A program made the position numbers and the translations under genes. A DNA stretch of 7,558 nt from a bacterium (lineage in GTDB: Bacteria > Sumerlaeota > Sumerlaeia > UBA8349): the NCBI GenBank assembly GCA_013203855.1, contig JABMPG010000092.1, positions 1-7,558 of the forward strand, written 5' to 3'. Below the pieces are notes generated by a model. It was not told where the DNA came from, made no database searches, and worked only from the letters and a program-made list of their open reading frames with translations. The number at the start of each line of letters is the position of its first letter. Within the stretch, counting starts at the first letter, position 1. Shown here in pieces: positions 1 to 6,136 of this stretch.

Positions 1-534
1 CACCAGGTGATCCGAGGCGGCCTTGCTGGCGGCGTAGGGGCTGTTGGGCTCGCTGGGCGTGCTCTCGGTGAAAGCCGGATCGTCCGGCCCGAGGCTGCCG
101 TACACTTCGTCGGTCGAAACGTGGAGGAAACGGAAGGACCGCTCGGGATCCTTGCGAGTGTAGTCCAGCGCGGCCTCAAGGAGTTGAAAAGTCCCGTGGA
201 CGTTCGTCTCCATGAAGGCGCCGGGATTGTCGATAGACCGGTCCACGTGCGACTCGGCTGCAAAGTGGACGATCGCCTCGATCTCGTGCCGCTCAAGAAC
301 CCGCTGCATTTCTTCCCGGTTCAGAATGTCGCCCTTGTGGAAAAGGTAGCGCGACTCGCCCTCGAAATCCTCCAGGTTGGCCCGGTTGCCCGCGTAGGTC
401 AGCTTGTCAAAGTTCAGGACAATGTCCGGGCGTTCCACCTCCGGAGAGGTCTGCAAAAACCGGATGAAATTGGATCCGATAAAGCCGGCTCCTCCGGTGA
501 CCAGAAGGCGGCGGGGGATGAAATGGGCGGGCAT
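1..534 (-). CDS. rmlB: dTDP-glucose 4,6-dehydratase RmlB, N-terminal part, cut by window edge
   Basis: RmlB converts dTDP-glucose to dTDP-4-keto-6-deoxyglucose, the branch point for dTDP-rhamnose and dTDP-amino sugars; it is a cytoplasmic NAD-dependent extended SDR. Only the first 178 codons are present, running off the left edge in frame with no stop; the family is usually about 330-360 aa, so roughly half is missing. Visible landmarks: the Rossmann motif TGGAGFIGSN at residues 13-22; LTYAGN at 45-50, typical of RmlB; HFAAESHVDRSI at 90-101; the active-site segment STDEVYG at 140-146 (T141, D142, E143); and the YxxxK pair Y167 and K171 in SPYAASKAASD. The ATG at 534-532 has a GGAG ribosome site (543-540) 5 nt upstream and lies 11 bp after the aminotransferase stop, so it is the last visible gene of the operon. 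UDP-sugar dehydratases or epimerases are unlikely given LTYAGN and STDEVYG. Confidence 0.94.
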   Translation of the reverse strand, partial: MPAHFIPRRLLVTGGAGFIGSNFIRFLQTSPEVERPDIVLNFDKLTYAGNRANLEDFEGESRYLFHKGDILNREEMQRVLERHEIEAIVHFAAESHVDRSIDNPGAFMETNVHGTFQLLEAALDYTRKDPERSFRFLHVSTDEVYGSLGPDDPAFTESTPSEPNSPYAASKAASDHLV

Positions 535-545
535 GGCGTCTCCGA

Positions 546-1649
546 TCAGCCGTTGAAACCCCGGATGGCTGCAACGATGGTCTCCACATCGGCACTACTG
601 AGACGCGGGTGGAGAGGGATGCACAAGGCTTCCTCGTTGAGTTGTTCGCTCATCGGCAGTTTCAGGTTCGACTCGTAAATCGGGTAGTAGTGCAAGGGAT
701 GATAGCGCAGGGTCGTGTAGATGCCCTTGTCGAGAAGGTGGCGCGCCAGTTCGTCGCGCTTCCCGTTCACCACGCGGATGTTGTAAGTGAAATATGAATG
801 CTGCTCTCCCGGCGCGGCATCCACGGGTCGGGCCAGCCACGAGACATTCTCAAACTCGCCCTGATACTGTTCCCAGATCCGGCGGCGGGTGGCCTGGCAG
901 GTGTCGAGCTTGCGCAGCTGGGCCAAGCCAATCGACGCGACGATGTCGTTGGGAAGCAGTTTCGGGCAAAAATCATCGATCTGATATTCCCACCATCGGG
1001 CCTTGTTTGTCGCCGCTTCAAAGCCAGACTTGGCGATACCGCAGTAGCGCAGGCGCCGGGCGCGCTCAAGAATCGCCGGATCGCTGGACGTCACGCCGCC
1101 ACCCTCGGGAGTGGCCAGATTCTTCACGGCGTCGAAACTGTAGCACCCCACCGCGCCGATCCCGCCACAATAGCGCTCACCGATTTTCGAATCGACGGCG
1201 TGGGCCGCATCTTCGAGCACGGGCACGCCCAAGGCCATGATCTTGGCCATCTCGACCGGCTTGCCCGCGTAGTGGACAATCATCACGGCCGATGTCTTGT
1301 CGGACATCTGAGCCGAGATCGTTTCGGCCGTAACATTCTGCGTTTCGAGATCAACGTCGCAGAAGACAGGCTTCAGCCCATTCAAAGCCACGGCCTGCGC
1401 ACAGGCGATCCAGGTGAAGGCCGGCAGAATGACCTCGGAGCCTCTCGGCAGATTCATCGCCTTGAGCGCCAGGTAAAGGGCATTGGAGCCGCTGTCCACC
1501 ATGACCAAACTGGGGAGTCCCAGCCGCGTGGCGAAGTCTTCCTCGAACTGCTTCACCTTCGGCCCGAGCCCCATCCACTGGTTCTCGATACTCGTGCGAA
1601 TCTCCTCAAGTTCCTCCGGCCCCACAAGGGAACCAAAAACCGATATCAT
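546..1649 (-). CDS. DegT/DnrJ/EryC1/StrS-family sugar aminotransferase
   Basis: A PLP-dependent aminotransferase of the fold type I sugar family. It transfers an amino group, normally from glutamate, to a keto-group on a nucleotide-linked sugar in the cytoplasm. The 367 aa match the usual length of about 360-400. Landmarks: SGSNAL at 53-58, the cofactor-phosphate segment; LPAFTW at 75-80; EDAAHA at 146-151, with D147 expected to contact the pyridine nitrogen; SFDAVKNLATPEGGG at 171-185, with K176 the expected Schiff-base lysine; and RYHPLHYYP at 315-323 near the C-terminus. The position usually held by Gly before EGG is Pro181. The ATG (1649-1647) shares one base with the upstream acetyltransferase TAA stop (TAATG) and has AGAGG 7 nt upstream, so translation is probably coupled. 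With RmlB just downstream, a dTDP-4-keto-6-deoxyhexose or its 3-keto isomer is the likely substrate. The exact enzyme (WecE-, VioA-, FdtB- or PseC-like) cannot be decided here. Confidence 0.94.
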   Translation of the reverse strand: MISVFGSLVGPEELEEIRTSIENQWMGLGPKVKQFEEDFATRLGLPSLVMVDSGSNALYLALKAMNLPRGSEVILPAFTWIACAQAVALNGLKPVFCDVDLETQNVTAETISAQMSDKTSAVMIVHYAGKPVEMAKIMALGVPVLEDAAHAVDSKIGERYCGGIGAVGCYSFDAVKNLATPEGGGVTSSDPAILERARRLRYCGIAKSGFEAATNKARWWEYQIDDFCPKLLPNDIVASIGLAQLRKLDTCQATRRRIWEQYQGEFENVSWLARPVDAAPGEQHSYFTYNIRVVNGKRDELARHLLDKGIYTTLRYHPLHYYPIYESNLKLPMSEQLNEEALCIPLHPRLSSADVETIVAAIRGFNG

Positions 1650-2185
1650 TAGCGAACCTCTCCCTCCGTCTCGACCCGCATCTCCGGCGATTCGAATTCC
1701 AACCGGTTTAGGTCAAGATAGAAATGATCCTCTTCCTCACTGATTTTCTCAAAGCCGTTTTTCAGATACCAGCCAACAGCCGGGTTCTCCTTAAGCACGC
1801 GAAGGGTCACGGGCCACTCCCAGTCCTCAATAGCGAAACGGCACATCATCTTGAGCGCGCGTCCCATCAGGCCTTTGCGGCCGAATTCCGCCTCGCCCAA
1901 AATCACGTTGTAGACCTCCCACGCATCCTCAAGTCGCCGAATGCCCATACAGCCCGCGGCCCGCCCCTCGCACTCGACGATGAACATATGATCGTGGGTA
2001 CGATCCAAAAAAGCCTGAAACCACGAGGCCTGCTGTTCAGGATTGATCGGATCCTTGTGAAAGAAGAACCGGCAATTCGCATTCTTCCACTCGCGGAGAT
2101 TCTCGAGATCGCCGATCTCTGCCGACCGGAGAAGGGGCGGCTGTCCGTCCACCGCGAAAATGCGGAGATGCTTTTTGGCAGGCAT
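1649..2185 (-). CDS. GNAT-family N-acetyltransferase, probably acting on an amino sugar
   Basis: A 178-aa acetyl-CoA-dependent acetyltransferase of the GNAT superfamily, closest in layout to the RimJ/RimL-like (Acetyltransf_3) type. The domain begins at about residue 19 (LLRSAEIGDLENLREW, the beta1-alpha1 region). The acetyl-CoA pyrophosphate loop is visible as RKGLMGRAL at 103-111, fitting the R/Q-x-x-G-x-G/A pattern. The C-terminal NPAVGWYLKNGFE at 134-146 carries the usual Asn and Tyr of motif B. The last 18 residues are charged and look like a tail. It lies 14 bp after the glycosyltransferase stop and overlaps the aminotransferase start by one base. This pairing suggests that it acetylates the amine the aminotransferase installs, as WecD does for WecE and PseH does in the pseudaminic acid pathway. 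That role comes from context; a protein N-terminal acetyltransferase is the main alternative. The ribosome site is weak (GAGAA upstream), consistent with coupling to the preceding gene. Confidence 0.9.
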   Translation of the reverse strand: MPAKKHLRIFAVDGQPPLLRSAEIGDLENLREWKNANCRFFFHKDPINPEQQASWFQAFLDRTHDHMFIVECEGRAAGCMGIRRLEDAWEVYNVILGEAEFGRKGLMGRALKMMCRFAIEDWEWPVTLRVLKENPAVGWYLKNGFEKISEEEDHFYLDLNRLEFESPEMRVETEGEVR

Positions 2186-2199
2186 GAATTCTCGATTCT

Positions 2200-3315
2200 T
2201 CAGGAAGTCTTCAGGGATTGATCGGCGAGAATGCGCGCACCCCGTTCGGGTGGCCAGGCTTCGGCCGTTTCTCTGGCTCTCTCCGCCATCCCCCCGCGCA
2301 AGTCCCTATCTGATACCACACGGCGAAGGGCCTCAGCAAGGGCTTTGGGGGCATCCGCCGGAACTACCAGGCCGTTCACGCCGTCCTTCACCCGCTCCAG
2401 AACCGTCCCGGCGCCCTCCGACCCGACCACCGGCACGCCCCAGGCCATGGCAAACAGCGTGCCGCCCCCGAAGGCGTCGTGCCGGGCGGGATGAACGAAT
2501 ACATCCGCCGACGCCACCACCGCCGTGTAGTCCTCGGGCGAAAGCCAACTCTCCATCCCGACCGTTCTCGCCAGCCCCTCCTCACGAATCATCGCCTTCA
2601 GGTTTTCCTCCTCGGGACCGCTTCCCACGATCAGGGCTCGAATAGAACGACGGGTCTCTTCACAGAGGAGCCCCAGCGCCTCGATAAAAGTGTCATACCC
2701 CTTCTGCCATGAAAGACGACTCGCCCCGACGAGGAAAACCTGCCCGTCCCCTACGCCGTATTTCTCGCGGACGGCGGCCCTGTCACGACACTGGATTTCG
2801 TCCCGGGAAGGAATCTCGATAAAGATCGGCAAATTCACGATCCGATCCGGGCAGAAGCCCTTCTTCACAAACCAGTCCTGGGTGTGACGGCCAACGACGA
2901 AGAGCGGGTCGGCCCGGTGGCGGATCAGAAAGTAGGCCCCACGTCGCAGATAGAGCCCCAGACCAGTCTTGCCCTCCTCGGGATGGTCCATCCAGACCAT
3001 GAAGCGTCGGCCCAGAACAGAGAAAAGGAAAAGGAGGAGCCGGTTCATGGCGTTGTAGTAACCGACCAGAAGAAAGTGCTCATCCCGTCGAAACAGGCTC
3101 AGAAGGGCGGTCTTCAGCAGACGCAACCGGTCGCGCCAACTGTCGAAATAGTAGTTGTCCTGCTCGCCCCCCAAGGCGTCCTTCCACGGCAAATAATCCA
3201 TCCTCCGATAGGCGTACCAAGTGACAATACGAAACCGTCCGTCCCGGCGCAGAGCCGCCACCAGGCTGTTGTTGTGGGGCGTAGCCACATCGGAGAGGAT
3301 GTGCAGCGTGGGCAT
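2200..3315 (-). CDS. GT4-like (GT-B fold) glycosyltransferase
   Basis: A 371-aa retaining-type glycosyltransferase resembling GT family 4, which adds a sugar from a nucleotide donor to a lipid-linked or growing glycan at the cytoplasmic face. The C-terminal Rossmann domain is clear: GASRLSWQKGYD at 197-208, with R200 and K205 where the family binds donor phosphates; ALIVGSGPEE at 227-236; SADVFVHPARHDAFGG at 269-284; AMAWGVPVVGSEGAGT at 289-304; and NGLVVPADAP at 314-323. The N-terminal acceptor domain is less conserved and has a hydrophobic LLLFLFSVLG patch (93-102) that could touch the membrane. The EX7E motif is degenerate: D280 holds the first position and F288 the second. It starts 11 bp after the lptD stop, with AGG 7 nt before the ATG. 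Donor and acceptor cannot be inferred. Its place between lptD and the sugar genes suggests O-antigen, core or other surface glycan assembly. Confidence 0.92.
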   Translation of the reverse strand: MPTLHILSDVATPHNNSLVAALRRDGRFRIVTWYAYRRMDYLPWKDALGGEQDNYYFDSWRDRLRLLKTALLSLFRRDEHFLLVGYYNAMNRLLLFLFSVLGRRFMVWMDHPEEGKTGLGLYLRRGAYFLIRHRADPLFVVGRHTQDWFVKKGFCPDRIVNLPIFIEIPSRDEIQCRDRAAVREKYGVGDGQVFLVGASRLSWQKGYDTFIEALGLLCEETRRSIRALIVGSGPEEENLKAMIREEGLARTVGMESWLSPEDYTAVVASADVFVHPARHDAFGGGTLFAMAWGVPVVGSEGAGTVLERVKDGVNGLVVPADAPKALAEALRRVVSDRDLRGGMAERARETAEAWPPERGARILADQSLKTS

Positions 3316-3326
3316 GAAAGTACCTA

Positions 3327-6077
3327 TCAGGGCCCCAGGCCCTGGACCTGGAAAGCGGAGGCTTCCTCGCCCTCCGGGGCGGTCTGGCTCTGGAGGACGG
3401 TGAGGCCGGGAACTCCGGCGACAACATTATCTCCGGGCAGTTTCGGGATAAGGGCGAACCGCAGGTCCATTTCATCCATGAAACTGAACACGTCGCGCTT
3501 TTCATTGGACAGGTACTCATTGTTATAGGGGTCCTGCTTGAACGTGATGGCGATCATGAGCCACAGGTCGTGCATGTCGCGGCGCAACGAAAGACTCAGG
3601 CGCTGGAGCGTGCCGTATTCCGAGCGATAGGTGCCGCTGATTTGCCCCATATACTTCGGCCCGATCCGGCCACCGATTCCGCCGCCGACCGTGTAAGGAT
3701 TCTCGCGTTCGGTATAGCGGTTGAAAGAACGGTCGCCGATGGGCCGGTCCAGTTCTTCTTCAAAATCGACGCTCAGATTCGTCCACCACAGCCGGCTCGG
3801 CGGCGTGTAACCAACATAGCCGCCGTAGCGCAAAGACGAGTCCAAGAAGGACTCCATCGCCGAGGGGTGATACATCTGCTGATCGGAAAGAGAAACCCGC
3901 GCCCCCAGACTCACCGTGTTCTCCAAATTGGCCCATCGCGCGTCCGCCCCGTAGAGATTGCGCACCTCTTGGGGATGAAGTTCATCTTCCTCGATAAAGT
4001 TGCTGAAATAGCGAAGGGTGGCCGTGAACCGGGGCCGAGCCAATGCGTAGCGCAGGCGGGCGTTAATGTTGTTCTCCCGCAGCCGAAAGTCATAAAGATC
4101 GTCCCGCACGTAGCGGTTTCCCATCTCCGAGTACCAGTCGCCCAGGAAATGCTCGGTGGTCGCCCGGTAGCGGTAGGTGACGTCGCCGCTGAGGGTGTCG
4201 GTAAGGCGGGCATGGAGACGGCTCAGAAAATCGCCATAGACAAAGCTGTCCTGCACATCGTCGAGGTTAAAACGCTTCGTTCCGATCAGGAAGGTCTCCG
4301 GATCTTCGAAGACCAGGCCGCCCATGCTGTTGTTCGGAACCAGCCGCACGTCCTCTCCGGCCGGAGAGGCAAAGTCGTCTTCATCGAGATAGCCAAACTC
4401 CATGGACTCGCGGTCGGCCACGCCGGCGCCGCCGCCGATCTGGTTGATCCAGGTCACCTGACGTCCCAGCAGAACGCGCCACATCAGGGCGTTGTACCAG
4501 TCCGCGCCGCGCACATAGGCGTCGTCATCCTCCGAGACCGTGTTCAACCCCCGGTCCAGGTTCCGGAACAGGTTCAGGTCGGTGTGGTAGTAAAGGGGCA
4601 GATTCCAAAGCTTCATCCAGGTCGTTGCGATAGTGGCCTGCGGTGCCTTGAGGCTCACGCGGCCCCAGCGCTTGGTGCGGATGCCTTCGTCGGACCGCTT
4701 GGTGATGGGCAGTTCGGCCTGCTCGTCGAAATCGCCTAGAATATCGCCCGGGTTGGAGAAGTTGGTAATGCGATCCCGGCCGATCCGGTCCTTGAGTTCG
4801 ACGACCAGACGGGCCGTCATCTCGGCACGGGTCCAGATCAAAGCGGTCCGCGCATCCCGCTCCATCACCCGGCGGCGCTCCAGATCGCCAAAGAGATCCA
4901 GAACTTCGTCATAGATGTCCGGATCGCTGAAATAGTCCGTATTCAAGTACCACCGTGCGTGGGGCGTCAGAATGCTGCGGTGCCGGACCCCGATCCGATA
5001 GCGTTCGATCTCCTCCTCAGGGCTGTACTGGATCTCGCGTGAATCCACGCGCTCGACCAAGGTCCCGTCCGCCGCCCGTTTCTCCCAGAAACGGGCATAG
5101 GAAGATTCGGAGCGCACATTCCGTTCGCCATCTTCAAAGACGAAGAGATCGATCTCTCCCCGATGCCGTTCATAGCCCAGTTCATAGCGATATTCCAGCC
5201 CGCCTCCCGGACCCCGCTCCAGAAACTCGGTGGCGAAAACGGTGAGCTGCCCTCTGGACTCCGCGCGCAAAACATCTTCGTCGGCGAAGGAAGGGACAAG
5301 ACTTTCGTGTTTGTAGGTGTAGCCCAGCCGTGCCCACGCGCCCAGCTCGCTGTGATAGCCCAGCCAGAGAAACCACGGCGAAGGCTCCCTCAGCGACTTC
5401 GTGTAAGCCGGCATGTAGAAAACCGGCACTTCCCACAGATAGAGCACCGCGCCCCGGATGAACACTCGGTCGTCCGGATAGATCATGATTTCCTGGGCGG
5501 AAATTCGGAAGTGAGGAACGGCCAGGTCGCAGGTCGTGATCGAGGCGCCGTGGATAAGGACCTCATCTTCGCTCACCATCTGGAACGTCGGCTGGTCCTC
5601 TTTCTCGCCCTTGCGATAGCGGAAGAAAACCGGCCCATACTGCCCCTGGGCCTTATACGCGCGGCCGGTGTGCTGGCGAAAATCGTAGTAGAGACTCTCG
5701 GCGCGGATCTCTCCTTCCGCGCTCGACAGAATGATGTTCCCCTCCGCTTCGGCCACCAGCCGACGCTGATCGAGACGGATACTGTCCGCCTCCAGACGCA
5801 GGTCGCCGCGCTCGATCCGGGTCCGGCCCGTCGCGTAAGCCACATCGCCCGCCATCTGCAGCGAGCCGCCCTCCTCAAGCGACTTGATGGTCAGAGTCTC
5901 TCCGGGCCCGAGCGGAATCGCCCGGCTCCAGAAGGACTCCTCCTGCGCGTGAATACCTTGGATAGAGAACACCAAAAGCAGAAGAAGAATCAGACCGGCA
6001 CGGGTGCCCGCGCGGGAGCGATCCCGTCGTGCAGAAGAACAGGGCAAAAGAGAAAATGACAGGCCACCGAAGAACAT
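3327..6077 (-). CDS. lptD: LPS-assembly outer membrane protein LptD (OstA)
   Basis: LptD forms the outer-membrane barrel that, with the lipoprotein LptE, inserts LPS into the outer leaflet. At 916 aa it is longer than the enterobacterial protein (about 780 aa). Residues 1-44 are a signal peptide with a long basic n-region, a hydrophobic core at 28-39 (LILLLLLVFSIQ) and likely cleavage after GIHA. Residues about 60-200 are the periplasmic OstA/LptA-like domain, made of short beta repeats (GDVAYATGRTRIERGDLRLEADSI at its start) and ending with ITTCD at 180-184. The VPVFYMPAY segment at 217-225 is the classic LptD junction before the barrel. Residues about 230-880 show alternating beta-strand sequence rich in aromatic and charged residues. 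RRDMHDLWLM at 832-841 and the strand FSFMDEMDLRFAL at 864-876 look like the end of the barrel, followed by an unusual tail of about 40 residues. The mature chain has one cysteine, C183. The ATG has AGAGGGG (6087-6081) just upstream. TGA is followed directly by an in-frame TAG. Confidence 0.95.
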   Translation of the reverse strand: MFFGGLSFSLLPCSSARRDRSRAGTRAGLILLLLLVFSIQGIHAQEESFWSRAIPLGPGETLTIKSLEEGGSLQMAGDVAYATGRTRIERGDLRLEADSIRLDQRRLVAEAEGNIILSSAEGEIRAESLYYDFRQHTGRAYKAQGQYGPVFFRYRKGEKEDQPTFQMVSEDEVLIHGASITTCDLAVPHFRISAQEIMIYPDDRVFIRGAVLYLWEVPVFYMPAYTKSLREPSPWFLWLGYHSELGAWARLGYTYKHESLVPSFADEDVLRAESRGQLTVFATEFLERGPGGGLEYRYELGYERHRGEIDLFVFEDGERNVRSESSYARFWEKRAADGTLVERVDSREIQYSPEEEIERYRIGVRHRSILTPHARWYLNTDYFSDPDIYDEVLDLFGDLERRRVMERDARTALIWTRAEMTARLVVELKDRIGRDRITNFSNPGDILGDFDEQAELPITKRSDEGIRTKRWGRVSLKAPQATIATTWMKLWNLPLYYHTDLNLFRNLDRGLNTVSEDDDAYVRGADWYNALMWRVLLGRQVTWINQIGGGAGVADRESMEFGYLDEDDFASPAGEDVRLVPNNSMGGLVFEDPETFLIGTKRFNLDDVQDSFVYGDFLSRLHARLTDTLSGDVTYRYRATTEHFLGDWYSEMGNRYVRDDLYDFRLRENNINARLRYALARPRFTATLRYFSNFIEEDELHPQEVRNLYGADARWANLENTVSLGARVSLSDQQMYHPSAMESFLDSSLRYGGYVGYTPPSRLWWTNLSVDFEEELDRPIGDRSFNRYTERENPYTVGGGIGGRIGPKYMGQISGTYRSEYGTLQRLSLSLRRDMHDLWLMIAITFKQDPYNNEYLSNEKRDVFSFMDEMDLRFALIPKLPGDNVVAGVPGLTVLQSQTAPEGEEASAFQVQGLGP

Positions 6078-6080
6078 GCG

Positions 6081-6087
6081 CCCCTCT
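6081..6087 (-). promoter_or_regulatory. lptD: Ribosome binding site supporting the lptD start
   Basis: AGAGGGG on the minus strand leaves 5 nt between its GAGG core and the ATG at 6077. The lptD signal peptide has an unusually long n-region (about 27 residues) before its hydrophobic core, so a later start would be tempting. However, the only in-frame alternatives are a TTG at codon 11 and a GTG at codon 36, the latter inside the hydrophobic core. This site makes the ATG the best start. Confidence 0.6.
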
Positions 6088-6122
6088 GGTCAAACCGTGG
6101 AAAAGGGTACTCCCCCTGTCGC

Positions 6123-6134
6123 CGTTGGCCAACG
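6123..6134. repeat. Perfect 12-bp palindrome in the lptF-lptD gap
   Basis: CGTTGGCCAACG reads identically on both strands. It begins 2 nt after the lptF stop, in the only gap in the cluster longer than 14 bp, and ends 45 bp before the lptD ATG. With no loop and no T-run it is not a terminator. It could be a dimeric-protein operator or chance; no known regulator site is recognised. Confidence 0.3.
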
Positions 6135-6136
6135 AG

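Noticed and set aside
7..678. A 223-codon plus-strand open frame at the left edge
   Set aside because: The minus strand here encodes an unmistakable RmlB N-terminus with Rossmann, STDEVYG and YxxxK motifs, so the plus frame is its shadow.
798..1652. A 284-codon plus-strand open frame opposite the aminotransferase
   Set aside because: It lies fully over a strongly supported aminotransferase with intact motifs, and shows none of its own.
3570..4739. A 389-codon open frame on the plus strand opposite lptD
   Set aside because: It is the antisense of a clear LptD coding region. GC-rich codon use leaves few stops on the opposite strand, and the translated protein has no recognisable domain.
5163..6059. 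A 298-codon plus-strand open frame opposite the lptD 5' half
   Set aside because: Same reason: a shadow of lptD with no family motif and a composition rich in Arg, His and Gln, as antisense frames tend to be.
6039..6077. A lipobox-like SLLPC at LptD residues 9-13, hinting at a lipoprotein
   Set aside because: It precedes the true hydrophobic core at 28-39 and is followed by a run of Arg residues. The mature protein starts after GIHA, as expected for an outer-membrane barrel.
6088..6095. TTTGACC in the lptF-lptD gap as a -35 box for a separate lptD promoter
   Set aside because: It lies about 11 bp before the lptD ATG and no usable -10 box can fit before the gene.
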